DNA of 64,000 bases, from the NCBI RefSeq assembly GCF_001267885.1, contig NZ_CP012382.1, positions 682,001 to 746,000 of the forward strand, read 5' to 3'. Source of the DNA: Streptomyces ambofaciens ATCC 23877. Its GTDB lineage: Bacteria; Actinomycetota; Actinomycetes; Streptomycetales; Streptomycetaceae. Below the pieces are notes generated by a model. It was not told where the DNA came from and searched no databases. It was given only the letters and a program-made list of their open reading frames with translations. A program made the translations under genes and the position numbers. This document shows positions 17,497-26,879 of the stretch, piece after piece (positions within the stretch are counted from its first letter, which is position 1; each line of letters starts with the position of its first letter).

Positions 17497-18900
17497 ATGC
17501 GCATCAGGACCCTGCGGTCGAGGACGACCGCGGTCGGCGTCACGGCAGCCCTGGGGATCGGGCTGCTCTCGGGCTGCGCAGGCAGCACCGGGCCCGGCAA
17601 GCCGGACCGTGAGATCACGGTCTGGTCCCAGGAGAACCTCCCCGACCGCGTCGCCGCGACGCAGAAGGTCGTCGACGCGTTCGAGAAGAAGACCGGGATC
17701 GAGGTCCATCTCGTCGGGGTCGACGAGGGGCAGATGCCCCAGCTGATCATGTCGGCCGCGGCGTCGGGCACGCTGCCCGACGTCATCGGCGCGGCCCCCA
17801 TGGGCCAGGTGTGGCAGATGTACAGCAACGGGCTGCTGAACACCGACATCCCGCAGCAGATCGTCGGCGAGCTGGGCCGGGACACCTTCAACGCCAACGC
17901 GCTGGAGCTGACCTCCGACGGCGGCACCAGTCTCGGGGTGCCGTCCGACGCGTGGCTCCAGCTGCTGGTCTACCGCAAGGACCAGTTCGAGAAGAAGGCG
18001 CTGGCCGCCCCCGACACGTACGCGAAGACGCTGGCCGCCGCCGAGGCGCTGACCACCAAGGGCCACGACGGCATCTCGGCGGCCACCGACCCGAGCGACG
18101 TCTTCACCTCGCAGAGCTTCGAGAGCCTCGCCCTGGCCAACGACTGCCAACTGGTCGACGACGCGCACGAGGTCGCCCTCGCCTCACCGCGGTGCGAGAC
18201 CGCCTTCCGCACGTACGACCGCCTCGCCCGGACCTACGGCGCCCCGGGCACCCAGACCGTGGACTCCACCCGCGCCACCTACTTCGCCGGTCAGTCCTCC
18301 ATGGTCATCTGGTCCTCCTTCCTGCTGGACGAACTCGCCGGCCTGCGCAAGGACGCCCTGCCCAGTTGCCCCCAGTGCGCGAAGGACCCCCGGTTCCTGT
18401 CGGACAACAGCGGCATCGTCACCGCGATGCAGGGTCCCGACGCCCGGGAAGCGGCCCAGTTCGGCGAGATCACGTCCTGGGTGACCACCAAGACGGCCGA
18501 GACCGCCGCGTCCCGCGAGTTCATCGAGTACATGATGGGCACCGGCTACGAGTCCTGGTTCGGCATGGCTCCCGAGGGCAAGATCCCGGTCCGCAAGGGG
18601 ACCGCCGCCGATCCCGGCCGCTACCTCGACGCCTGGCGCTCCAGCGACATCGGGGTCGACACCCGCAAGCCCCTCGACGAGGTCTTCCCCGAGAGCCTCC
18701 TCGACCAGCTCGCCGACGGCGTCAGCAACATGCGCCGCTGGGGCATCACCCAGGGCGAGGGCGCCCTGGTCGGCGCCACCAACGGCGAACTGCCCGTACC
18801 GAAGGCCATCGGCGCCATGACCAGCGGCCAGAGCTCGCCGTCCGAGGCGGCACGCGAGGCCGACGAAGAGGTCGCCGCCCTGAAGAAGTCCCTGCAGTAG
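17497..18900 (+). CDS. Extracellular sugar-binding lipoprotein of ABC transporter
   Basis: 467 residues, family 1 solute-binding protein. The signal sequence is RTTAVGVTAALGIGLLSGC, with lipobox LSGC, followed by EITVWSQENLPDRVAATQKVVDAFEKKTG, the classic first beta strand and helix. Four internal cysteines (CQLV, CETA, CPQC) may form disulfides. It is the first gene of the rightward arm, 127 bases from the divergent dehydrogenase, and feeds the two permeases that follow. Confidence 0.93.
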   Translation: MRIRTLRSRTTAVGVTAALGIGLLSGCAGSTGPGKPDREITVWSQENLPDRVAATQKVVDAFEKKTGIEVHLVGVDEGQMPQLIMSAAASGTLPDVIGAAPMGQVWQMYSNGLLNTDIPQQIVGELGRDTFNANALELTSDGGTSLGVPSDAWLQLLVYRKDQFEKKALAAPDTYAKTLAAAEALTTKGHDGISAATDPSDVFTSQSFESLALANDCQLVDDAHEVALASPRCETAFRTYDRLARTYGAPGTQTVDSTRATYFAGQSSMVIWSSFLLDELAGLRKDALPSCPQCAKDPRFLSDNSGIVTAMQGPDAREAAQFGEITSWVTTKTAETAASREFIEYMMGTGYESWFGMAPEGKIPVRKGTAADPGRYLDAWRSSDIGVDTRKPLDEVFPESLLDQLADGVSNMRRWGITQGEGALVGATNGELPVPKAIGAMTSGQSSPSEAAREADEEVAALKKSLQ

Positions 18901-18930
18901 CCGCCCGCCTGCACGTCACTAAGGTCCCTC

Positions 18931-19950
18931 ATGACAACAGCCCCAGCCGGCGCGCCGCAGCGCCGGGACACCGACCCCCGGTCCACGGACCGGCCCGCTT
19001 CCCCGGGCCGGCGTCCGATGACCGCCAGCCGGCGCGCGAACCGCGCGGGCCTCGCGTTCGTCTCCCCCACCTTCCTCGTGGTCCTCGTGGTGGTCGTCCT
19101 GCCCATCGCGTGGACGGTGCTGCTCGCCTTCCAGAAGGCCAAGCTCGTCGACATCCAGGGCATGGGCCTGTTCGGCAACTGGTCCCTGGACAACTTCGCC
19201 CAGGTCTTCGACTCGGCCGGTTTCTGGTCCAGCCTGTGGACCACCCTGCTGTACACGGCGGGCTCCACACTCGGCTCCGTCGCCCTCGGCCTGGTCGCGG
19301 CTCTCGCGCTGCGCAGGCCCTTCAAGGGGCGCGGACTGCTGCGCGCGGCGATGCTGCTGCCGTACGTCGCGCCCGTCGTGGCCGTGGCCTTCGTCTGGGA
19401 GGTCGCGCTCAGCCCGCAGTACGGCGTGGTCAACGACTGGGGCCGGCGCCTGTTCGGCTGGGACGACCCCATCGCCTTCCTGTCGACGCGGGAGTACGAG
19501 GTCCATCTGCTGGGCCTGCACTTCGACATCCCGCTGGCCCTGCTGACGGTCATCGTCTTCGAGTGCTGGCGGTACTTCCCCTTCGCGTTCCTCTTCATCC
19601 TGGCGCGGCTCCAGGCGGTCCCGGACACCCTTGAGGAGGCCGCGCTGGTCGACGGCGCGACCATGACCCAGCGGTTCCGGCACGTCCTGCTGCCCCAGTT
19701 GATGCCGGTGATCGCGCTGCTGTGCGTGCTGCGGTTCATCATGACCTTCAACAAGTTCGACGACGTGTACCTGCTCACCGGGGGTGGCGCGGGCACCGAC
19801 GTCGCCGCCGTGCGCGTCTACGACTTCCTGACCGCCCGCTACGACGTGGGAGCCGCGGCCGCCCAGGCGCTCACCCTGGCCGTCGTGCTGATGATCCTGC
19901 TCGGCCTCTACTTCAAGTTCTTCGGCAACAAGGTCCAGGAGGAAGCGTGA
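18931..19950 (+). CDS. Carbohydrate ABC transporter permease (MalF-type)
   Basis: 339 residues with a disordered Arg/Pro-rich N-terminal 35 residues and then six membrane spans (AFVSPTFLVVLVVVVLPIAWTVLLAF is the first). The EAA loop reads TLEEAALVDGATMTQRFRHVLLPQLMP. It lies 30 bases after the binding-protein gene and overlaps the next permease (GTGA). Confidence 0.94.
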   Translation: MTTAPAGAPQRRDTDPRSTDRPASPGRRPMTASRRANRAGLAFVSPTFLVVLVVVVLPIAWTVLLAFQKAKLVDIQGMGLFGNWSLDNFAQVFDSAGFWSSLWTTLLYTAGSTLGSVALGLVAALALRRPFKGRGLLRAAMLLPYVAPVVAVAFVWEVALSPQYGVVNDWGRRLFGWDDPIAFLSTREYEVHLLGLHFDIPLALLTVIVFECWRYFPFAFLFILARLQAVPDTLEEAALVDGATMTQRFRHVLLPQLMPVIALLCVLRFIMTFNKFDDVYLLTGGGAGTDVAAVRVYDFLTARYDVGAAAAQALTLAVVLMILLGLYFKFFGNKVQEEA

Positions 19951-20831
19951 CGCGCAAGGCGGCCCTGACCCGGGCCCAGTTCGAGGAGCGGTTCTTCGGC
20001 GTGCTGCGCTGGTTCGTCATCGTGTTCCTCGCCCTGATCACCGTGATCCCCTTCTACTACATGGTGCTGCTGTCGCTGAAGCCCATCGACGCGCTCCTGC
20101 TCGACCCGGGCTCCCTGTGGATCTCGGCCAAGGACTTCACCTTCTCCACCTACCAGGACGTGCTCCGCTCGACCGACGCGGGCGGCCAGGGCTTCCTGAA
20201 GTTCCTGCTCAACTCCGCGCTGGTCTCCCTCGGCACGGTGGTGCTGACCCTGGTGGCCGCCGTGCCCGGCTCGTACGCCGTCAGCCGGCTGAAGTTCTTC
20301 GGCCACCGGCAGGTCAGCGCGCTCTTCCTGGCCGTGTACATGTTCCCCGCGACCCTGCTGGCGGTGCCGCTCTTCGTCATCTTCGCGAAGGTCGGTCTCT
20401 CCTCCAGCCTGGTCGGTCTGGCCATCGTCTACGTGGCGCAGACGGTGCCGGTGTCGATCTACATGCTGAAGAACTACCTCGTCACCATCCCCGCCTCCAT
20501 CGAGGAGGCGGCGGCCCTGGACGGGTGCTCCCGGCTGCAGACCGTGCGCAAGGTGATCCTGCCGCTGGCGCTGCCCTCCCTGATGGCGACCGGCCTGTAC
20601 GTCTTCATGATCGCCTGGAACGAGTTCCTCTTCGCGCTGCTCTTCCTGGCCGCCGACCCCGACAAGTGGACGGTGTCCCTGGGCCTGGCCCAGCTCTCCA
20701 ACGGCATCGAGGTGCCGAAGACCGTCCTCATGGCCGGTTCCGTGGTGCTGACGATCCCCGTGGTACTTCTGTTCTTCGCCGCCGAACGGCTCCTCACCGA
20801 GGGCCTGACCAGCGGTGCCGACAAGAGCTGA
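19947..20831 (+). CDS. Carbohydrate ABC transporter permease (MalG-type)
   Basis: 294 residues from the GTG at 19947 that overlaps the preceding stop codon; GGAGGAA lies just ahead inside the upstream gene. It has six membrane spans and an EAA loop SIEEAAALDGCSRLQTVRKVILPLALP. It completes the permease pair; as in the first locus, no ATPase gene is present. Confidence 0.94.
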   Translation: MTRKAALTRAQFEERFFGVLRWFVIVFLALITVIPFYYMVLLSLKPIDALLLDPGSLWISAKDFTFSTYQDVLRSTDAGGQGFLKFLLNSALVSLGTVVLTLVAAVPGSYAVSRLKFFGHRQVSALFLAVYMFPATLLAVPLFVIFAKVGLSSSLVGLAIVYVAQTVPVSIYMLKNYLVTIPASIEEAAALDGCSRLQTVRKVILPLALPSLMATGLYVFMIAWNEFLFALLFLAADPDKWTVSLGLAQLSNGIEVPKTVLMAGSVVLTIPVVLLFFAAERLLTEGLTSGADKS

Positions 20832-20846
20832 GCCGTGGGGGACTCC

Positions 20847-22049
20847 ATGATGACGTCAGGTCAGGCCAGCGCGGGCGCGCTGCTGCAACTGATCCGCAGC
20901 GGGCGCGCCAACACCCGCGCCGACCTCCAGCACGCCACCGGGCTCTCCAGGTCGACGGTCGGCCAGCGCCTCGACCTGCTCAACCGCGCCGGGTGGCTGC
21001 GGCACAGCACGGGTGAGTCCACCGGTGGCCGCCCGTCCCACCGGATCGCCTTCGACCCGACCCACGCCTCGGTGGTCGCCTTCGACCTGGAGACGCGGCA
21101 CGCCCGCGCGGCCGTGGTCGACCTGGGGGGCACCATCCTGGCCGAGCACACCGGTCCGATGGACGTCGGCGAGGGACCCGAGCACGTACTGGACGGGCTG
21201 GCCGAGTGGTTCCCCGACCTGATCGCGGCGGCCGGGATCCCGGCGTCCCACGTCGCGGGCGTCGGGCTGTCCGTTCCCGGTCCCGTCGACTGGGAGTCGG
21301 GGCGGGTGATCGAGCCGCCCATCATGCCGGGCTGGGACCGCTACCCCATCCGGGAGCGGCTCCAGAAGGCGTACGCGGCACGGATGGGGCTGGGAGCGGA
21401 GGCCGGCGCCATCCCGGTGCTCGTGGACAACGACGCCAACCTCATGGCTCTGGCCGAGCACCAGGCCGCCCACCGCGACTGCTCGTCCTTCGTCCTGCTG
21501 AAGGTCTCCACCGGCATCGGCGCGGGTGTCGTGATCGGCGACAGCCTCTACCGGGGCATCGACGGCGGCGCCGGCGACATCGGCCACATCCGTCTGCACG
21601 ACCGGTCCGACGCGCTGTGCATGTGCGGTTCCCACGGCTGCCTGGCGGCGGTCGCCAGTGGGCGGGCGATCGCCAAGGAGCTCTCCGCCCTGGGCCTGGA
21701 CACCGCCTCGGGGCGGGACGTCCGGCGGCTGCTCAACGAGGGCCATCCCGACGCCGTACGTCTGGCCCGGGAGGCCGGACGGCGGGTGGGCGAGGTCCTG
21801 GTCACCGTCGTGACCCTGCTGAACCCCGGAGTGCTCATGATCGCCGGTGAGCTCTCCGGGGTGCCCTTCCTCACCGGGGTGCGCGAGCTGGTCTACCAGC
21901 GCGCGATGCCCCGTGCCACGGCCAACCTCCAGGTGGTCACCTCACGACTCGGCGACCACGCCGGGCTCATCGGGGCCGCCGCCATGGTCGTGGAGCACCT
22001 CTACTCCCCCGCGGGCGCCGACGCCCGGCTCGAACGCCTCGCGCCGTGA
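20847..22049 (+). CDS. ROK-family transcriptional regulator
   Basis: About 400 residues. The N-terminal winged helix (ALLQLIRSGRANTRADLQHATGLSRSTVGQRLDLLNRAGW) is fused to a ROK sugar-kinase fold: VAFDLETRHARAAVVDLGG, NDANLMALAEHQ, STGIGAGVVIGDSLYRGIDGGAGDIGHIRL. The zinc motif is CMCGSHGCL. ATG 20847 is preferred (GGGGGA 6 bases ahead); a GTG at 20835 is also in frame but lacks a ribosome site. It lies 15 bases after the last permease, so it is in the transporter operon and likely senses the imported sugar. Confidence 0.9.
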   Translation: MMTSGQASAGALLQLIRSGRANTRADLQHATGLSRSTVGQRLDLLNRAGWLRHSTGESTGGRPSHRIAFDPTHASVVAFDLETRHARAAVVDLGGTILAEHTGPMDVGEGPEHVLDGLAEWFPDLIAAAGIPASHVAGVGLSVPGPVDWESGRVIEPPIMPGWDRYPIRERLQKAYAARMGLGAEAGAIPVLVDNDANLMALAEHQAAHRDCSSFVLLKVSTGIGAGVVIGDSLYRGIDGGAGDIGHIRLHDRSDALCMCGSHGCLAAVASGRAIAKELSALGLDTASGRDVRRLLNEGHPDAVRLAREAGRRVGEVLVTVVTLLNPGVLMIAGELSGVPFLTGVRELVYQRAMPRATANLQVVTSRLGDHAGLIGAAAMVVEHLYSPAGADARLERLAP

Positions 22050-22110
22050 CGCCGCCGCACCCGCGCGTACGCACCGAGTCCGCACGACGACGCACCAGGA
22101 CAGGAACACC

Positions 22111-23004
22111 GTGACCGCTGCCCCCGCCCCCTGGACCGACCGGCCCGTCGAGGTCGGGCTCGTGGGTGCCGGCCCCTGGGCCCGGGCCATGCACGCCCGG
22201 GTGCTGGCCGCCGGGCCCGAGACCCGGCTCACCGCGGTCTGGGCCCGCCGCACGGAGGCCGCCCGTGAGACGGCCGCCCCCTACGCGGCCCATGCCGCCG
22301 CCGAGTTCGAGGAGTTGCTGGACCACTGCGAGGCCGTGGCCTTCGCCGTGCCGCCCGCCGTCCAGGCCGAGCTGGCACCGCTGGCGGCGAAGCGGGGCAA
22401 GGCCCTGCTGCTGGAGAAGCCGCTCGGCCCCGATCTGGCCGCGGCCCGCCGGGTGGCCGACGCGGTCGCCGAGGCCGGTGTGGTCTCGCAGCTCGTGCTG
22501 ACCAAGCGCTATCACCCGACCACCCGGGCCTTCCTGGAGGCGGCGCGCACCTTCGACGCGGCCGGCGCCCGCTCCTGCTACCTCCACGGCGCCTTCCTGG
22601 GCGGGGAGTTCGCCACCGGCTGGCGCCTCGAACACGGCGCCCTGCTGGACCTCGGCCCCCATCTGCTCGATCTGCTGGACGCCTCGGTGGGCCCCATCAC
22701 CGGCGTCCGTGCCACCGGCGACCCGCGCCGCTGGGTGGAACTCACCTGCGAGCACGAGAACGGAGCCGTGAGCCAGGCCTCCCTGTCGGGGTCCGTGGCC
22801 GTCCCGCGCACGCTAACCCGGGTCGAACTCTTCGGCCCGGAGCACCCCCTGGTCTACGACACGGCCGGCATCGACCACGAGGAGTGCTGGCCCGTCCTGC
22901 GCCACGACTTCGCGACGGCCGTCCGCACCGGCACGCCCACGGCGGTCGACGCACGGCGCGGCCTGTACCTGCAGAGCCTGATCGACCGGGCGACCCGCGG
23001 CTGA
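22111..23004 (+). CDS. Gfo/Idh/MocA-family oxidoreductase
   Basis: 297 residues, NAD(P)-dependent sugar oxidoreductase. Rossmann start VEVGLVGAGPWARAMHARVLA; the EKP catalytic/cofactor motif is LLLEKPLGPDLAAARRVAD; the C-terminal alpha/beta domain includes RLEHGALLDLGPHLLDLLDA with the expected His-Leu-Asp surroundings. It is shorter than the typical 330-380, mainly at the C-terminus. It is 61 bases after the ROK gene and closes the rightward arm. With the dehydrogenase and isomerase of the other arm it suggests a pathway that goes through an oxidised keto-sugar. Confidence 0.88.
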   Translation: MTAAPAPWTDRPVEVGLVGAGPWARAMHARVLAAGPETRLTAVWARRTEAARETAAPYAAHAAAEFEELLDHCEAVAFAVPPAVQAELAPLAAKRGKALLLEKPLGPDLAAARRVADAVAEAGVVSQLVLTKRYHPTTRAFLEAARTFDAAGARSCYLHGAFLGGEFATGWRLEHGALLDLGPHLLDLLDASVGPITGVRATGDPRRWVELTCEHENGAVSQASLSGSVAVPRTLTRVELFGPEHPLVYDTAGIDHEECWPVLRHDFATAVRTGTPTAVDARRGLYLQSLIDRATRG

Positions 23005-23100
23005 GGGACGGCCCGGCCGCGGTCGGGTGGGCGCGTGTCCGACCGGCGGTGCGCCGGAGAGCGGTGCCCCGGAGCGCGGTGCACCGGCGCGCTCGGGGCT

Positions 23101-23592
23101 TCAGCGCCCTGCGCGACCGGGGGCCCGGAAGACGGCGAGTCGCAGGACGAGGAACCGCACCACGGTGACGGCGACCGACGTGGCGGCGAGGACCGCGGTC
23201 TCGGCGGCCGCTGAGGCGCCGGGCTCCGCGTGTGTGAACCACAGCACGGCGCCGGACGTGGCGAGATAGCCGAGCAGGAAGAGCCCGCCGGCTCCCAGGT
23301 GGGCGCGGGCCGGCCCCGCGGCGGCGTGCCGGAACGTCAGCCGCCGGTTCGCCTCGGTGTTCAGCACGGTCAGCACCAGCAGCGACACCAGATTGGCGGC
23401 GGCCGGGTGCCACCACAGGCGCAGCACCCAGTACAGCCCCGCCTGCCCGGCCGTCGACACGACACCGATCGTGACGAACCAGCCGACCTCCCGGGACCAC
23501 ACCCCGGCGCGCCGGGCGCCCGGAGCACCGGTCGGCTCGGCGGCCGACGACTCCTTCAGCCGAGCCACACGTCCCGCCCCCGCCCAGCTCAC
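23101..23592 (-). CDS. GtrA-family membrane protein
   Basis: 163 residues with four hydrophobic helices (WFVTIGVVSTAGQAGLYWVL, ANLVSLLVLTVLNTEANRRLTF, LFLLGYLATSGAVLWF, AAETAVLAATSVAVTVVRFLVLR). The ETAVLAATSVAV...RFLVLRLAVF end is characteristic of GtrA, which takes part in moving lipid-linked sugars across the membrane in cell-surface polysaccharide synthesis. GTG 23592 is the first start; GTG 23568 is possible. It stands alone, convergent with the oxidoreductase. Confidence 0.87.
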   Translation of the reverse strand: MSWAGAGRVARLKESSAAEPTGAPGARRAGVWSREVGWFVTIGVVSTAGQAGLYWVLRLWWHPAAANLVSLLVLTVLNTEANRRLTFRHAAAGPARAHLGAGGLFLLGYLATSGAVLWFTHAEPGASAAAETAVLAATSVAVTVVRFLVLRLAVFRAPGRAGR

Positions 23593-23769
23593 CGACCGTC
23601 ACATCCTGCTGCGGCAGCCTACTACGCCCCCGCCGTGAGACACTTTGCCCTGTCTTTGCCTTGCGGGAACCCTGCGGCTCCCGGGGGCGTTCAAGCTGGT
23701 GGCCGCGAGAGTTCGGCGGCCGAGGATCAAGTCGGATACGCAGCAGCAACAGAAGCCGAGGTGGCACGA

Positions 23770-24363
23770 GTGGCGATGTGGGACAAGATCAAGGACCAGG
23801 CCAAGACCTTCCAGCAGTCCCAGGGCACTCGAGGAGCGAGCGGACCCGGGCAGGGACCGCAGGGACACCAGGCACACCAGGGGCACCAGGTGCCCGGCCG
23901 GTCGGGCTCGTCCTCGGGCGGCTCCAAGGCTCAGTTGATCGGGCTGTTCAAGACGCAGCTCGCATCGGTCAAGACCGAACTCAAGAGCGGCGCCTACCGG
24001 GACGCCAGCATGGCCATGTGCGCACTGGTCGCCGCGGCCGACGGGCAGGTGGAGCCGGCCGAGCGGCAGCGCGTGGAAGAACTGATCGTCTCCAACGAGG
24101 TGCTGCAGAACTTCCCCGCGGACCAGCTCCGCCAGCGGTTCAACCAGCACGTGGACCGGCTCGTCGCCAACTTCGAGCTCGGCAAGAGCGAGGCGCTGCA
24201 GGTGATCGCCAAGGCCGCCAAGAAGCCCGCGGAGGCCCGCGCGGTCATCCAGACCGGCATGGTCATCGCCGGCGCCGACGGGGTCTTCGAGCCGTCGGAG
24301 CAGTACGCGATCCGCGAGGCCTGCACCGCCCTGGGCGTGCCGCCCTCGGAGTTCGGCGTCTGA
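23770..24363 (+). CDS. TerB-family tellurite-resistance-like protein
   Basis: About 197 residues. A Gly/Gln/His-rich linker (residues about 20-50, with GHQAHQGHQ) precedes a TerB helical domain whose two acidic metal-binding loops are visible: AAADGQVEPAERQRVEELI and AGADGVFEPSEQYAIREAC. GTG 23770 has GAGG 8 bases ahead; ATG 23776 is an alternative. TerB proteins bind Ca-like metals and occur in membrane-associated stress complexes. No other ter genes are close. Confidence 0.88.
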   Translation: MAMWDKIKDQAKTFQQSQGTRGASGPGQGPQGHQAHQGHQVPGRSGSSSGGSKAQLIGLFKTQLASVKTELKSGAYRDASMAMCALVAAADGQVEPAERQRVEELIVSNEVLQNFPADQLRQRFNQHVDRLVANFELGKSEALQVIAKAAKKPAEARAVIQTGMVIAGADGVFEPSEQYAIREACTALGVPPSEFGV

Positions 24364-24428
24364 GCCCGGGCGCCTTCGCGTCCGCCGGACGGGAAAGCGT
24401 TTGACGGCCGTCCGCGTCAAGGGATCGG

Positions 24429-25340
24429 ATGAGGCCCATGACTTCTGGGCAGACGCATCCGGACCCGCTCCGCGTGGACGGCCGTCTCGTTCGGCGCCTG
24501 CTCGCCGGCCGGTTCCCGCAGTGGTCGCAACTGCCGGTCGAGCGCTTCCCGTCCGGTGGCACGGTCAACGCGATGTACCGGCTCGGCGACGACATGGTCG
24601 TCCGGCTGCCGCTCGTCGAGGATGGAGCCGGGGACGTGAGGGCGGAGCGGGAGTGGCTGCCCCGCCTGTCGCCCCTGCTGCCCACCGCCGTTCCCGAGGT
24701 GCTCGGGGCCGGTGAGCCCGCCGCGGGGTATCCGTGGCCGTGGTCGGTGTACCGGTGGCTGCCCGGTGAGCTGCCCGAGGCCGGAGCGCTCACCGAGCCC
24801 GCGCTGCTGGCCGGGGATCTGGCCCGGTTCGTACGGGCGATGCGGGCCGTCACCCTGCGGGGCGCGCCGGCCGCCTATCGCGGCGGCCCGCTCGCCACGC
24901 TCGACGAGGCGACCCGGGCCGCGATCGAGGAACTGCGCGGTCTCCCGGAGGAAGGCGTCGACTGCGACGCCCTGATCGCCGTGTGGGAGGACGCGCTGCG
25001 AGCCCCGGAGTGGGCCGGACCGCCGGTCTGGCTGCACGCCGACCTGATGCCGGGCAACCTGCTGGTGACCGACGGCAGGTTGTCCTCGGTGATCGACTTC
25101 GGCTGCATGGGCGTGGGCGACCCGGCCTGCGACCTCTTCCCGGCCTGGAACCTGCTGCCGGCCGGGGCGCGGGAGCTCTTCCGTGAGGCCCTCGACGTGG
25201 ACGAGGCGACCTGGCGGCGCGGCCGGGCACGGGCCCTCTCCCAGGCCGTCATCGCGCTCCCCGACCACCGGGACACCAACCCCGCGATGGCCGGCAACGC
25301 ACGCCACGTCGTCCGGGCGGTGCTGGCGGAGACCCGCTGA
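24429..25340 (+). CDS. Aminoglycoside phosphotransferase (APH)-fold kinase
   Basis: 303 residues. The N-lobe has a nucleotide-binding start (GGTVNAMYRLGDDMVVRLPL, Arg in the usual Lys position region). The catalytic loop is VWLHADLMPGNLLV and the metal-binding Asp lies in VIDFGCMGVGDPACDLFPAW. Such APH-like kinases phosphorylate small-molecule hydroxyls; only some confer antibiotic resistance, and nothing here shows resistance. ATG 24429 has AAGGGA ahead; ATG 24438 is possible. Confidence 0.88.
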   Translation: MRPMTSGQTHPDPLRVDGRLVRRLLAGRFPQWSQLPVERFPSGGTVNAMYRLGDDMVVRLPLVEDGAGDVRAEREWLPRLSPLLPTAVPEVLGAGEPAAGYPWPWSVYRWLPGELPEAGALTEPALLAGDLARFVRAMRAVTLRGAPAAYRGGPLATLDEATRAAIEELRGLPEEGVDCDALIAVWEDALRAPEWAGPPVWLHADLMPGNLLVTDGRLSSVIDFGCMGVGDPACDLFPAWNLLPAGARELFREALDVDEATWRRGRARALSQAVIALPDHRDTNPAMAGNARHVVRAVLAETR

Positions 25341-25547
25341 GCAGACGCCTCGTCAGTCGGGAGCGGTTCCTGCGGGGCGTCCCCTGGGAAGCCACTGCCC
25401 AGGACGCCCCAGGACGCGATCCCCACACCGTCGATCCCGCCCCGCGCCCGTTCCTGTGCGGTGGTCACGGCGGGCCGACGCAGTCCGCCGGGCCGGCCGT
25501 ACCCGCGCACCGTGCACGACGCCGTGGTCGACCCGTTGCGCGGACTC

Positions 25548-25576
25548 TTGACGCCCCATTGGTCTCTACCTATCGT
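25548..25576 (+). promoter_or_regulatory. Promoter for the alginate-lyase-family gene
   Basis: TTGACG (25548-25553), 17-base spacer, TATCGT (25571-25576), 66 bases before the chosen start. This is one of the best consensus promoters in the window. The rest of the gap from 25341 shows no gene I can support. Confidence 0.6.
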
Positions 25577-25642
25577 CACCGACCAGTCGAGCGTTCAGAA
25601 CAGGACGTAACGTTCACATACACGAACGGACGGACCCCCCAC

Positions 25643-26860
25643 ATGTCCTCTGCCTCCCGACCTCGCCCCCGCAGATCCCGCGCCGTCCTCCTCGCGAGCC
25701 TCACCGCCGCACTGGTCGGCACCCTCCTCGCCGGCCCCGGAGCGACCGCTCCCCGGGCCGAAGCCGCGCCCGCCGCGTTCACCCATCCGGGCGTCACGGT
25801 CTCCCGGAACCAACTCGACTTCGTCCGCGCCAAGGTCGCCGTCGGGGCCCAGCCCTGGAAGGGCGCCTTCGACCGGATGACGGCGAGCAGGTACGCCGAT
25901 CCGAACCGCGTCCCGAAGCCGCGGGCGGTGGTGGAGTGCGGCTCCTACTCGAACCCGAACATCGGCTGCACCGACGAGCGCGAGGACGCGATCGCGGCCT
26001 ACACCAACGCCCTGGCCTGGTACACGACCCGCGAGGAGCGGTACGCGCGCAAGGCCATCGAGCTGATGGACGCCTGGTCCGCCGTGATCAGGGACCACAC
26101 CAACAGCAACGCTCCGCTGCAGACCGGATGGGCCGGCTCCTCCTGGTCCAAGGCGGCGGAGATCATCAAGCACACCTACCCGGGCTCATGGGCCGGCGCC
26201 GGCCGCTTCGCCACCATGCTCCGGGACGTCTACCTGCCCGAGGTCGCAGGCGGCTCGAACTCCAACGGCAACTGGGAACTCACGATGATGGAGGCCGCCG
26301 TGGGCATCTCCGTCTTCCTGGAGGACAAGGCCTCCTACGACAAGGCGATGGCCAAGTTCCGCACCCGCACGGCCGCCTACGTGTACCTGGCCTCCGACGG
26401 GCCCCTGCCGAAGACCGTGCCGAGCCAGAACCTCGACACCCGGGACAAGATCGTCAAGTACTGGCAGGGCCAGTCCACCTTCGTCACCGGGCTCACCCAG
26501 GAGACCTGCCGGGACTTCACCCACACCGGATACGGCATCTCCTCCCTCTCGCACATCGCCGAGACCAGCCGCATCCAGGGGCAGGACCTGTACGGCACCG
26601 ACGTGGGCGAGCGGCTGCGGCACGCGCTCGGCTTCCACGCGACGTACGAGCAGGGCGCTGCCGTGCCGGACTGGCTGTGCGGCGGTTCGGTCCACCTCGG
26701 CCTGGGGCCGGTCACCGAGGTCGGCTACAACGCCCTGCACAACCGCCTCGGCTTCGCCATGACCAACACCCAGGCCCTGACCGAGCGCACCCGCCCCTCC
26801 GGCTCGAACAACCTCTTCGTCGCCTGGGAGACCCTGACCCACGGCGACAACCCCGCCTGA
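25643..26860 (+). CDS. Secreted alginate lyase-family polysaccharide lyase
   Basis: 405 residues from ATG 25643. An Arg-rich signal peptide (RPRPRRSRAVLLASLTAALVGTLLAG...AEAAPA) shows secretion. The mature domain has the alginate-lyase (alpha/alpha toroid) pattern: HPGVTVSRNQLDFVRAKV, QPWKGAFDRM, WYTTREERYARKAIELMDAWS, SNSNGNWELTMMEAAVGI (Asn-Trp-Glu of the active site), and ETCRDFTHTGYGISSLSHIAET with the catalytic His/Tyr region. It probably degrades uronic-acid-containing polysaccharide outside the cell. It ends 20 bases from the convergent paaE. Confidence 0.86.
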   Translation: MSSASRPRPRRSRAVLLASLTAALVGTLLAGPGATAPRAEAAPAAFTHPGVTVSRNQLDFVRAKVAVGAQPWKGAFDRMTASRYADPNRVPKPRAVVECGSYSNPNIGCTDEREDAIAAYTNALAWYTTREERYARKAIELMDAWSAVIRDHTNSNAPLQTGWAGSSWSKAAEIIKHTYPGSWAGAGRFATMLRDVYLPEVAGGSNSNGNWELTMMEAAVGISVFLEDKASYDKAMAKFRTRTAAYVYLASDGPLPKTVPSQNLDTRDKIVKYWQGQSTFVTGLTQETCRDFTHTGYGISSLSHIAETSRIQGQDLYGTDVGERLRHALGFHATYEQGAAVPDWLCGGSVHLGLGPVTEVGYNALHNRLGFAMTNTQALTERTRPSGSNNLFVAWETLTHGDNPA

Positions 26861-26879
26861 GCCCCGCGGCGCCGTCGCC

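Noticed and set aside
24429..25340. Calling the APH-fold gene an antibiotic-resistance gene.
   Set aside because: Only general kinase motifs are visible; APH-fold kinases act on many substrates and no antibiotic gene context is present.
25341..25558. Leftward frames in the gap before the alginate-lyase-family gene as a short gene or relic.
   Set aside because: No recognisable domain, no ribosome site and continuation into antisense of coding DNA on one side.
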